NCBI GenBank assembly: GCA_964426605.1
Contig: CAYRQK010000001.1
Coordinates: forward strand, 434,001 to 498,000
Origin: JAGQNT01 sp964426605
Lineage (GTDB): Bacteria; Patescibacteriota; Saccharimonadia; Saccharimonadales; UBA4665
Length of the DNA: 64,000 nucleotides
Direction of reading: 5' to 3'
Under the pieces are notes generated by a model. The model did not search any database. It was not told the DNA's origin and saw nothing but the letters and a program-made list of their open reading frames with translations. Below, one piece after another: positions 46,990-55,184 of this stretch. Position 1 is the first letter of the stretch. Every line of letters starts with the position of its first letter. A program made the translations under genes and the position numbers.

Positions 46990-48813
46990 ATGGCCCAAGT
47001 AAACCAAGACCCGTCCAAAATTCGAAATATTGCGATTATCGCGCACGTTGACCACGGCAAAACCACACTGGTCGATGGCCTTTTAAAGCAATCCAAAACT
47101 TTTCGCGACAACCAAGCCGAGATGAGCCAAGATCTCATTATGGACAGCGGCGACCAGGAGCGTGAGCGGGGCATTACCATTACTGCTAAGATCACAGCCG
47201 TCCAACACGAAGATTATCGCATCAACATCATCGACACCCCAGGCCACGCCGACTTCTCGGGTGAGGTGGAGCGCACACTCAACATGGCCGATGGCTGTCT
47301 GCTGATCGTCGACGCCCAAGAAGGCCCCATGCCTCAAACCAAGTTCGTACTCGAAAAGGCTCTAGAGGCCGAGCTGAAACCCATCGTTATTATCAACAAA
47401 ATTGACAAGCCCGGCGCCCGCATTGCCGAGGTCGAAAACGAACTAGCCGATCTGTTTCTAGAGCTGGCCGTGCACGAAGATCAATTACATTATCCAGTCT
47501 ATTACGCCACCGGGCGTGATGGCAAAGCGTGGGACAAGGCACCAGCCGACGCAACTGCCGACGCCAATCTCGATCCTATCTTTGACGCTGTTATTAGCCA
47601 CGTCCCAGCCCCAACCATCGAACTCGACAAACCATTTCAGATGCTCGTGACAGCGCTAGCCTGGGACAATTTCAAAGGCAAATACGCCATCGGGCGCATC
47701 ACCCGCGGTACCGTCAAGGCTGGCGACCAAGTAGTGCTATGCAAGAAAGACGGCACACTAGCCAAAGCCAAGGTCGACCTGGTCTTCATGAGTCAGGGCG
47801 TCAGCAAATTTGAAGTCCCAGGCGGTGTAGCCGGTGACATCGTGCAGCTGACCGGAGTCGGTGATGCCCAAATCGGCGAAACCATCGCTGATGCCGACAA
47901 TCCCGAAGCACTGCCTATTATCGAAGTCGAAGCCCCAACGCTACGCATCTACCTCGGACCCAATACGAGTCCATTCAAGGGCCAAGAAGGCGAATTCAAC
48001 ACCAGCCGGCAGATCGCCGAGCGCTTACAAAAAGAACTCGAAATCAACGTCGGCCTTAAGGTCGAGGATGACGGCATCGGCTTTACCGTTGCTGGCCGCG
48101 GTGAGTTACACCTCGGTGTCCTCATTGAAACCATGCGCCGCGAAGGCTACGAGTTCGAGGTCGGCCGCCCACAAGTTGTCACACACGAAGAAGACGGTAA
48201 GACCGTCGAGCCAATCGAAGAGGTCGTTATCGAAGTTCCTGCCGAACATGTCGGTACCGTCCAGATGGAACTGGGTCAACGCCGGGCCACCCTCAAAGAA
48301 CAGTTTGCCAGCCCCAAGGGCGTCACTAAACTCGTCTATGAGATGCCCACACGCGCACTCCTCGGCATGCGCAACATCTTACTTACCAACACCAAGGGTA
48401 CCATCATCATGAACAGCCTCGTGACGGGATTCTTGCCACAAGGTGCCGCACTCCAGCAACTACGCAACGGCGTACTTATCTCATTCGAGGCAGGTGTCAC
48501 AACCCCATATGCGTTACAAAATGCCGAGGCTCGAGGCAGCACCTTCGTTGGCCCAGCCGAGAAAGTCTATGCCGGCCAGATCATCGGTCTCAACACACGT
48601 TCCGAGGACATGGAAATCAACGTCTGCAAAGCCAAGCACCTGACCAATATGCGCAGCTCCAGTAGTGATGGTGTCGTGCAGCTAACCCCGCCAACTATCT
48701 TTAGTCTCGAGCAATGCCTGGACTTCATCGAAAACGACGAGCTCCTCGAGGTAACCCCCAAGCACCTGCGCCTCCGCAAAAAAGAACTCGACCCTAAAAA
48801 GCGTAAACGCTAA
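46990..48813 (+). CDS. typA: GTP-binding ribosome-associated protein TypA/BipA
   Basis: A translational GTPase that helps large-subunit assembly and stress adaptation. The 607 residues contain IAHVDHGKTTLVDGLL (G1), ERERGITITAKI (G2 region), IIDTPGHADFSGEVERTL (G3), and INKIDKPGAR (G4). The EF-G-like domains follow, then the BipA-specific C-terminal domain (STFVGPAEKVYAGQIIGLN with RSEDMEINVCKAKHLTNMRS, typical 'vYeGmivGi......D..vN..k.K.ltN.R'). Length and order are normal. It has its own promoter and a Shine-Dalgarno site. Confidence 0.97.
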   Translation: MAQVNQDPSKIRNIAIIAHVDHGKTTLVDGLLKQSKTFRDNQAEMSQDLIMDSGDQERERGITITAKITAVQHEDYRINIIDTPGHADFSGEVERTLNMADGCLLIVDAQEGPMPQTKFVLEKALEAELKPIVIINKIDKPGARIAEVENELADLFLELAVHEDQLHYPVYYATGRDGKAWDKAPADATADANLDPIFDAVISHVPAPTIELDKPFQMLVTALAWDNFKGKYAIGRITRGTVKAGDQVVLCKKDGTLAKAKVDLVFMSQGVSKFEVPGGVAGDIVQLTGVGDAQIGETIADADNPEALPIIEVEAPTLRIYLGPNTSPFKGQEGEFNTSRQIAERLQKELEINVGLKVEDDGIGFTVAGRGELHLGVLIETMRREGYEFEVGRPQVVTHEEDGKTVEPIEEVVIEVPAEHVGTVQMELGQRRATLKEQFASPKGVTKLVYEMPTRALLGMRNILLTNTKGTIIMNSLVTGFLPQGAALQQLRNGVLISFEAGVTTPYALQNAEARGSTFVGPAEKVYAGQIIGLNTRSEDMEINVCKAKHLTNMRSSSSDGVVQLTPPTIFSLEQCLDFIENDELLEVTPKHLRLRKKELDPKKRKR

Positions 48814-48823
48814 AACTAACTTG

Positions 48824-48975
48824 ACCTAGCAATTTAATTGTGCTAATGTAATAGCATTGTTTATTGCACGATTTCGGTGCACTTACAGAATCCAGAAGTT
48901 GTTCGTAGTTTTTACTTTAGGATTCTCTGGCAATCACTAAAGATTAACTAAGCTACAACAAAGGATTCTATTTTT
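48824..48975 (+). promoter_or_regulatory. Promoter and structured 5' leader of the DEAD-box helicase gene
   Basis: TTGACC (from about 48823), 17 bases and TAATGT give a likely promoter, then a leader of about 115 bases. TGCAC/GTGCA forms a first hairpin. AGAATCC (48887-48893) can pair with GGATTCT at 48920-48926 or with a second GGATTCT at 48963-48969. The second copy contains the ribosome binding site AAGGA (48961-48965). The two pairings exclude each other, so one structure would expose and the other hide the start site. Confidence 0.6.
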
Positions 48976-50184
48976 ATGTCATACAACTCTAACCGCGGCT
49001 TTGCCTATAAAAGCAGCCGTACCCCTGGCTCACGCCCAGCTCGCCGTCAACCCGTTAAGCGCGGTCGCGGCCAATACATCGACCCCAGCCGTTTCGTCAA
49101 ACAGGCCAAGCCGGTCGTCGCCGCCGAAAAGTACGTGCCTATCCATGAATTCAGTGATTTTGAAGTCAGTGACGTCCTCAAGGCCAACTTGGCCAAGAAA
49201 GGATTCACTGCACCTACACCCATCCAGGACCAGACGATCCCTATAGCCTTAGAGGGTTACGACGTCATCGGCATTGCCAACACTGGCACCGGTAAGACAG
49301 CCGCCTTCGCGCTGCCTATCCTGCATCAGCTCATTACATTCAGTGACGCCCGAGCACTCATCGTTGCCCCAACCCGTGAGCTGGCGCAGCAAATCGAAGA
49401 GGAACTCCGCAGCATCGGCAAGGGCAGTGGCCTTACTGGCGCACTGCTCATCGGTGGATCGGCTATGGGCCCACAGCTCCGCGATTTACGTGCTCGACCA
49501 CGTATCGTTATCGGCACCCCCGGCCGTATCAAAGATCACCAAGAACGCCGCAGCCTCGACTTGTCAGGTTTCGGGTTGGTGGTCCTCGATGAAGTTGACC
49601 GCATGCTCGACATGGGATTCGTCAATGACGTCCGCGAGATTCTCGACAGCCTGTCCAGCGAACGTCAGTCTCTGTTCTTCTCGGCCACACTCGATACCCG
49701 CGTCAAGAACTTGATCCACACTTTCAGCGAGAACCCCGTCACCGTCAGGCTCAAAGAGCAGGGCGAGACAAACGCCAACATCAATCAAGATGTTGTCCGT
49801 TACCGCGGTATGGACGAAAAGATCGAGAAGCTGCACGATATCCTCAATAGCCAGGACGTTACAAAGGCAATTGTCTTCGATGAGACGCAACACCGCGTCG
49901 AACGCTTGAGCCAAATGCTTATCGACCGTGGTTTCCAGGCCGACGCCATTCATGGCGGTAAAAGCCAGGGCCAACGTCAACGCGCACTTGCCAAGTTCAA
50001 GAAAAACGAGATCAGTATCTTGGTGGCAACCGACGTTGCCGCTCGTGGCATCGACGTCGCCGACATCACGCACGTCATCAACTACACGCAGCCTCAAAGC
50101 TATGAAGATTACATCCACCGCATCGGCCGTGCTGGCCGTGCCGGTAAAGTTGGCAATGCGCTGACATTCGTCGAAGGCTACTAG
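48976..50184 (+). CDS. DEAD-box RNA helicase
   Basis: An ATP-dependent RNA helicase of 402 residues. A basic N-terminal tail (RRQPVKRGRGQYIDPSRFVK) precedes the core. Q-motif FTAPTPIQDQTIP; motif I ANTGTGKTAAFALP; Ia APTRELAQQ; Ib TPGRIKDHQ; II VVLDEVDRMLDMGF (DEVD instead of DEAD); III FFSATL; then ALVFDETQHR-like IVFDETQ, VATDVAARGID (V) and YIHRIGRAGRAG (VI). No C-terminal extension. The DEVD box is a tolerated variant. The long leader with two alternative hairpins suggests temperature or feedback control as in cold-shock helicases. Confidence 0.95.
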   Translation: MSYNSNRGFAYKSSRTPGSRPARRQPVKRGRGQYIDPSRFVKQAKPVVAAEKYVPIHEFSDFEVSDVLKANLAKKGFTAPTPIQDQTIPIALEGYDVIGIANTGTGKTAAFALPILHQLITFSDARALIVAPTRELAQQIEEELRSIGKGSGLTGALLIGGSAMGPQLRDLRARPRIVIGTPGRIKDHQERRSLDLSGFGLVVLDEVDRMLDMGFVNDVREILDSLSSERQSLFFSATLDTRVKNLIHTFSENPVTVRLKEQGETNANINQDVVRYRGMDEKIEKLHDILNSQDVTKAIVFDETQHRVERLSQMLIDRGFQADAIHGGKSQGQRQRALAKFKKNEISILVATDVAARGIDVADITHVINYTQPQSYEDYIHRIGRAGRAGKVGNALTFVEGY

Positions 50185-50394
50185 ACCACTCAGGCCGGAC
50201 TGGCCCGGTGCCTCACGCTTTTCTCTTGGCAAAAAAGTAACCAAAAGGCCAGGGCTGCGTTTTACTACCAGGAATCTCCACACAGCCCAAAGCTTGCCCT
50301 GCGGAGCGCATTGCCACTGATGGCTTAAAGTATCTATTGACGAATGCACTAATACACACCTATATGTCAAGGGGCCGTCTGCGCCTCCGAGGTA
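50185..50394. other. Intergenic region after the helicase
   Basis: About 210 bases. It contains ACTGGCCCGG (about 50199-50208) and GGCAAAAAAGTAACCAAAAG (50229-50248). Both resemble pieces of the region at 53.7-53.9 kb. TTGACG near 50337 is a candidate -35. No gene seen. Confidence 0.45.
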
Positions 50395-50400
50395 TACAAT
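50395..50400 (+). promoter_or_regulatory. -10 box of the protease gene
   Basis: TACAAT at 50395-50400, ending 6 bases before the ATG at 50407. Confidence 0.6.
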
Positions 50401-50406
50401 AGACAC

Positions 50407-51576
50407 ATGGATTTACTCGATGCGTTCATCGTTTTATTAGTATTAATAGCAATTATTCGAGGCTTCGAGATCGGCTTCGTGCGCCAATTCGGTTCAACCA
50501 TTGGGCTCTTTAGTGGGCTGTTGCTAGGGGCAATCCTCCAGTCACATATAATACGGTCCGTGCACGACCAAAACCTTAAAGCACTCATAACAGTCATCGT
50601 GACGCTCGGCTGCGGTTTCGTAGTAATGTCAGGCGCCGAGTACCTCGCCGCCCGCATCAAACATCGCATGCAACGACCGATCTTCAATCGAGCCGACAGC
50701 ACGACCGGCACCATACTGGCCACGGCATCAGTGCTACTTTTCGTGTGGCTCGGGGCAGCGGTTCTCACGGCCGTACCTTCACAAGGCCTGCGAACCCAAA
50801 TCAAAGACTCGCGCATCATTTCGTACCTCACCGATCATCTGCCAGCAACACCGAATGTCATCGCTACACTTGGCCAGCTCGTCGACCCAAACGGCTTTCC
50901 TGAAGTATTCTCGGGCCACGAGCCATCACCAGGCAGCAGTAGCGTCGCACCATCACTGGCTGGTTTCAATGCCGCTATTACTGCCGACAAAGCTTCGGTC
51001 GTGAAAATCGAGGGTCAAGGCTGTGGCGGACTAGTCGAGGGCTCTGGTTTTGTCGCCAGTAACGGACTCATCGCCACCAACGCCCACGTAGTCGCCGGCA
51101 TCGACCGGCCCTATGTTGTCGATAGCAATGGCACCCACCGGGCAACCGTCGTATCGTTTGACCCCAACCTTGATTTTGCCGTGCTCAGAGTCGGGAATCT
51201 GGCTGGACCACCACTCGATATCAACCCAAAAATCGTCAGCAACGATACCAAGACAGCGATCCTCGGCTATCCGGGCGGCGGACCACTTACGGCTGGCAGC
51301 GGCATCATACTGGACGAATTTATTGCCACTGGCCGCAACATCTATGGCACTAGCCGCACCGAACGCCAAATCTATGAGGTGCAGGCCCACATCATCCCTG
51401 GCAATTCAGGCGGACCGATGGTCACTGCCGACGGTGTCGTGGTTGGAGTCGTGTTTGCCCAGTCTACTTCGTATAAGAATGTCGGCTACGCACTGACCAC
51501 CCGAAAGGTCATCGCCGCGGTCAACCAAGCAAAGCAGCAACACAGCGCCGTCGATACTAGCAATTGTGCCGAGTAA
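50407..51576 (+). CDS. MarP-like membrane serine protease (CvpA domain plus trypsin-like domain)
   Basis: Residues 1-125 form a CvpA-type membrane domain with four helices (AFIVLLVLIAIIRGFEIGFV first). Residues 190-389 are a trypsin-fold protease outside the cell: His227 in ATNAHVVAG, Asp256 in PNLDFAVLRV, Ser334 in IPGNSGGPMV. This layout is that of mycobacterial MarP (Rv3671c), needed for acid and oxidative stress tolerance. Cys206 (GQGCGG) and Cys387 (TSNCAE, near the end) fall where MarP has its stabilising disulfide. There is no PDZ domain. The next gene is VKOR, which could form this bond. Confidence 0.92.
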   Translation: MDLLDAFIVLLVLIAIIRGFEIGFVRQFGSTIGLFSGLLLGAILQSHIIRSVHDQNLKALITVIVTLGCGFVVMSGAEYLAARIKHRMQRPIFNRADSTTGTILATASVLLFVWLGAAVLTAVPSQGLRTQIKDSRIISYLTDHLPATPNVIATLGQLVDPNGFPEVFSGHEPSPGSSSVAPSLAGFNAAITADKASVVKIEGQGCGGLVEGSGFVASNGLIATNAHVVAGIDRPYVVDSNGTHRATVVSFDPNLDFAVLRVGNLAGPPLDINPKIVSNDTKTAILGYPGGGPLTAGSGIILDEFIATGRNIYGTSRTERQIYEVQAHIIPGNSGGPMVTADGVVVGVVFAQSTSYKNVGYALTTRKVIAAVNQAKQQHSAVDTSNCAE

Positions 51577-51601
51577 CGGTAATGGTATACTACCTATAGC
51601 A

Positions 51602-52216
51602 ATGAAGACCATGACTGTCAAAAAACCGAAATCTCTCGAGAAGATCCTACCGTGGCTGTTGATTGGTGGCGGCATTATCGGGCTCATTTCGTCATTTATT
51701 ATTACGCTCGATAAGCTCAAGCTACTCGAAAACCCATCATTCACCCCCAATTGTGACCTGAACCCAGTCATTAGTTGCGGCAGCGTCATGAGCTCTCCTC
51801 AGGGGTCTGTCTTTAATTTTCCAAACCCTTGGATTGGCCTGGCAGCTTTCTCGGTGCTCATCACTATCGGTGTAGCGCTGCTGGCTGGCGCTACGTTCGA
51901 GCGTTGGTTCTGGCTCGGACTATTCGGCGGCATGGCACTCGGCCTGATCTTTGCTGGCTGGCTGCTGTTCGAGAGCATATATCGCATCAAGGCACTCTGC
52001 CCATACTGCCTCGCTGTCGATGTCTCGATCATCACTATGTTCTGGTACACCAAGCTGTATCTCATTGAGAACAAACTTATCTCGGTGCCACACAGATTAA
52101 GGCGCGTAGCCGCATTCGCCAGACGATACCATCTCGACATCCTCGTCTCGATATTTATTATTATTATCGCCATCATCCTCAACCATTTCTGGTATTACTA
52201 CGGCAAACACCTGTAG
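51602..52216 (+). CDS. Vitamin K epoxide reductase (VKOR) family disulfide-forming protein
   Basis: A membrane protein that passes electrons from exported thiols to quinone. The 204 residues have about five helices. Loop cysteines C51 and C59 are in NCDLNPVISCGSVMSS, and the active-site pair C133-P-Y-C136 is in ALCPYCLAVD on a later helix. The conserved Ser in the CGSVMSS loop and NPWIGLAAF are also family signs. No thioredoxin domain is fused. I chose ATG 51602 (MKTMTVKKPK). TATACT lies 10 bases upstream. It probably oxidises the protease encoded before it and other surface proteins (inference). Confidence 0.94.
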   Translation: MKTMTVKKPKSLEKILPWLLIGGGIIGLISSFIITLDKLKLLENPSFTPNCDLNPVISCGSVMSSPQGSVFNFPNPWIGLAAFSVLITIGVALLAGATFERWFWLGLFGGMALGLIFAGWLLFESIYRIKALCPYCLAVDVSIITMFWYTKLYLIENKLISVPHRLRRVAAFARRYHLDILVSIFIIIIAIILNHFWYYYGKHL

Positions 52217-52258
52217 ATCTGTTATACTTCGGTGGACAAATTCTAAAGATAAAAACAG

Positions 52259-53635
52259 ATGGCCAAACGCAAAAATTATCTGAAGCAAAGCGCCGAAGCG
52301 CCAGCAAAACTATTAGATCGTACCGTTAGCGGCACAGCGGCACTGGCCACGGCTATGCCCAGCAATCGACTTGCCAAGAAGACCAAAGATTACTGGCATA
52401 TGCTCGGGCCAGGCCTAACTACCGGCGCATCCGATGATGACCCTTCGGGCATCGCCACCTACAGCCAGACCGGTGCACAGAGCGGGTTCCACTTGCTGTG
52501 GTTGAGCGTCTGGACCTTCCCATTGATGGCGACCGTACAAGAAATGTGTGCCCGCATCGGCCTTGTGACAGGCAGGGGATTGGCCGGCAACATCCGTGCG
52601 CACTACCCTAAGCGTATTTTGTATCTGTGCGCCATGTTATTATTTGCTGCTAACTGCATCAACATTGGAGCCGATCTGGGCGCCATGGCCAAAGCCGTCC
52701 AACTGTTGAGCCCACACTTCAACTTTGCGTTCTTGGTCATCGGCTTTACCGTACTAAGTCTCGGTTTGCAGATATTTACACCGTACGCTCGCTATGCGAA
52801 GTATCTCAAGTGGCTGGCACTGGTGTTGTTCAGCTATGTAGCGTCAGCATTGATGGCACACCTCGACTGGCACAGCATCATCCATCAAGCATATATGCCG
52901 AGTATTCACTTCAACAAAGAAGAGCTGATTATCATCTGCGCCATCCTGGGCACCACCATTTCGCCGTATCTATTTTTCTGGCAAACATCCCAAGAGGTCG
53001 AAGAGCAAATATTGCAGGGCAAAACTACTCTCAGGCAACGTCGAAGTGCCACCCCCAAATCCGATGTTCGCAGCATGCGGGTCGACGTCTGGTCCGGCAT
53101 GCTACTAAGCAACTCAGTGATGTTCTTCATCATCGCGGCTTGTGGTGGTGTACTGTTTCAGCACGGCATCACACAGATTAACACTGCGGCTGATGCCGCT
53201 CAGGCACTCAGACCGTTTGCTGGCAATGCTACCTACTTCTTATTCTCTATCGGCATCATCGGTACCGGCCTACTGGCCATTCCGGTACTAGCCGGCAGCA
53301 GTAGCTACGTGATTGCCGAAAGCTTCAGTTGGCGCGAGGGCCTATACAACCGCCTCGGCAAAGCATACGCTTTTTATGGCGTAATCATCATCTCGATGCT
53401 GGTTGGCTTAGTTATGAATTTCGTGGGCATCGATCCCATCAAGGCACTCATTTACGCCGCACTGGCTAACGGTTTTGTGGCACCAATTATCCTATTCCTG
53501 ATCGTACGTATTGCCGACAACAAAAAGATCATGGGCAAGTGGCGTATTGGCCCGGTCGCACGTACCATCGGCTGGATTACCACGATAGCTATGGCCGTCA
53601 GCGGCGTCGCTGCCATCGTCGCCCTCGTGTCATAA
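52259..53635 (+). CDS. Nramp-family metal transporter, divergent
   Basis: A membrane transporter of 458 residues with about 11 helices. The first helix has LGPGLTTGASDDDPSGIATY, where standard Nramp proteins have a DPGN metal site; here it reads DPSG. The sixth helix reads GTTISPYLFFWQTSQEVEEQ instead of the usual A-x-x-MPHN. The rest (LGAMAKAVQLL, LQIFTPYARYAKYLKWLALV) fits the family. The changed site points to the Nramp-related subgroup whose substrate may be magnesium or another ion (inference). It starts 42 bases after the VKOR stop. Confidence 0.88.
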   Translation: MAKRKNYLKQSAEAPAKLLDRTVSGTAALATAMPSNRLAKKTKDYWHMLGPGLTTGASDDDPSGIATYSQTGAQSGFHLLWLSVWTFPLMATVQEMCARIGLVTGRGLAGNIRAHYPKRILYLCAMLLFAANCINIGADLGAMAKAVQLLSPHFNFAFLVIGFTVLSLGLQIFTPYARYAKYLKWLALVLFSYVASALMAHLDWHSIIHQAYMPSIHFNKEELIIICAILGTTISPYLFFWQTSQEVEEQILQGKTTLRQRRSATPKSDVRSMRVDVWSGMLLSNSVMFFIIAACGGVLFQHGITQINTAADAAQALRPFAGNATYFLFSIGIIGTGLLAIPVLAGSSSYVIAESFSWREGLYNRLGKAYAFYGVIIISMLVGLVMNFVGIDPIKALIYAALANGFVAPIILFLIVRIADNKKIMGKWRIGPVARTIGWITTIAMAVSGVAAIVALVS

Positions 53636-53963
53636 GCGCTCTTGACACTTGGGTGTATATAAAACATCTGTCAAGCCTTCGGAGGTGCCAGACTGGCCCG
53701 GCCCCCGTAAAATCACCCCGGCTCAGCTGTTGTGATACATCACAACTTCCGACAGGCAGCGGCAGGTGTTTGAGGAGAGGCTAGCAAGCCGAGGGCTTGC
53801 TAGGTCGACGAGTTCTGCCGTTGGTTGTGATTATCAGCAACTGCTGACCGAGGTGATGGAGCAGGCCTAGATTTTTTGGTTACTTTTGCATCATGGCAAA
53901 AGTAACTGGTAGTCCGCTCACCAGAGAGCGGTAGACTCTAATCTTTTAGCTAAAGACTAGCTA
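53636..53963. other. GC-rich structured intergenic region between convergent genes
   Basis: About 328 bases with no gene. It holds GTTGTGAT-AC-ATCACAAC (about 53731-53748), CTAGCAAGC-CGAGG-GCTTGCTAG (about 53780-53803) and GTTACTTTTGC/GCAAAAGTAAC (53879-53906). It also shares ACTGGCCCGG and GGTTACTTTT pieces with 50.2 kb. Such density of hairpins suggests an RNA gene or a dispersed repeat. I cannot match it to a known class. Confidence 0.5.
53879..53906. terminator. Bidirectional-looking hairpin between convergent genes
   Basis: The perfect 11-base-pair stem GTTACTTTTGC / GCAAAAGTAAC with loop ATCATG lies between the Nramp gene and the ABC permease gene. TTTTTT precedes it on the plus strand. 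Confidence 0.55.
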
Positions 53964-55184
53964 TTATTCATTGCGCAACGCGTCGATCGGATCCTTGAGT
54001 GCTGCCTTGAGTGCTGGTACCGCGCCAAATAGCGTACCGCTCACTATGGCCACCGCAAAACTCAGGACAAACATAAACCACGGGAAGACGGGTTGCAGCG
54101 TACTGAACAGACGAATCAACCAAATGATGCACGCCGAAGCAACCGCGCCGCTGATCCAGCCAAATAGACTAATCATTAGTGCCTCGGTCATAAACTGGCC
54201 CAGTATTTGCCGATTAGTTGCACCGACTGCCTTACGAATACCGATCTCACGCATCCGTTCCGTCACTGACGCAAACATGATGTTCATGATACCGATACTC
54301 CCCACAAACAGGGCAGTAGCCGCCGCAGCCAGTACTAACTTAGATACTAGGCTCAAGATACCATTGGTCACCTGCAGACTCTGGCCCTGCTTGAGTACCG
54401 AGAATGTTTGCTGCCCGCCGTGCACCTTGAGCAATTCGCTGTTCAGACTACGTACTACGGCGTCGACGCCCTTGGGATCAGCAGGCCGAACGAGCATCTC
54501 GTATACTGGGGCTGTATTGCTCGTAAATTGCTGAGCGGTTACATATGGAACAAAAATAGTGTCATTGAAGTCGAGTGCTGATGACAGCGGTACCACCTCA
54601 AATGGCTTGAGTACGCCAACCACCACAAATGTTTGACCGCGGAGTGTGAACGCCCGACCCAGCGGCACGTTCTCATCAAACAACCCGGCAGCAACGTTGG
54701 AACCAATAACTGCCATCTGTGCCTGATTCTGACTATTGCCAAAAAATGAACCATAGGCCAGCGGCTGATGCAGCACGTCGGCAAAGTCAGCAGTCGTGCC
54801 AACAACTCGCCCATGAAACATACTGCCTTTAGCGGCAGTCACCGAGCCGTCGACCAGGGCGAGAGGCGTCACTGATGCCACGCCCTGCACCGCGTGTGCA
54901 GCATGGACATCTCGGGCCGTCAAAACACCACCCAGGCTAGACTGAGTCAGACTACCGATGATGCCGCCTTTGTTGGGCACGCCGGGCTGAACCGTAATGA
55001 GATCCTTTCCTAGCTTGTCGAGCTGCCCCTGCACTTGGTGTTGTATACCCTGACCAACGCCCACAATAACGATGGCCGCCACCACGCCAATAACGATGCC
55101 GAGCATGGTCATGAAACTGCGCCCGCGATTGTTGCGAATGGTACGTACCGCCGTACTAACGCTGCCCTTACTCAGCCACTTCAT
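53964..55184 (-). CDS. MacB-type ABC transporter permease
   Basis: The membrane part of a MacB-family exporter or mechanotransmission complex, 406 residues. The first helix follows RTIRNNRGRSFMTMLGIVIG (family 'N..Rt.LT.lGI.iGv..vi'). A large outside domain (about 45-270) follows, and three C-terminal helices with VTERMREIGIRKAVGATNRQ, the conserved coupling segment. Ends LKDPIDALRNE, close to the family's typical 'dPi.aLr.e'. It overlaps the ATPase gene by ATGA. Confidence 0.95.
   Translation of the reverse strand: MKWLSKGSVSTAVRTIRNNRGRSFMTMLGIVIGVVAAIVIVGVGQGIQHQVQGQLDKLGKDLITVQPGVPNKGGIIGSLTQSSLGGVLTARDVHAAHAVQGVASVTPLALVDGSVTAAKGSMFHGRVVGTTADFADVLHQPLAYGSFFGNSQNQAQMAVIGSNVAAGLFDENVPLGRAFTLRGQTFVVVGVLKPFEVVPLSSALDFNDTIFVPYVTAQQFTSNTAPVYEMLVRPADPKGVDAVVRSLNSELLKVHGGQQTFSVLKQGQSLQVTNGILSLVSKLVLAAAATALFVGSIGIMNIMFASVTERMREIGIRKAVGATNRQILGQFMTEALMISLFGWISGAVASACIIWLIRLFSTLQPVFPWFMFVLSFAVAIVSGTLFGAVPALKAALKDPIDALRNE

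Noticed and set aside
53690..53870. RNase P RNA, tmRNA or SRP RNA in the structured gap
   Set aside because: The conserved P4 sequence of RNase P, the tmRNA tRNA-like ends and the SRP GGAAG loop could not be found.
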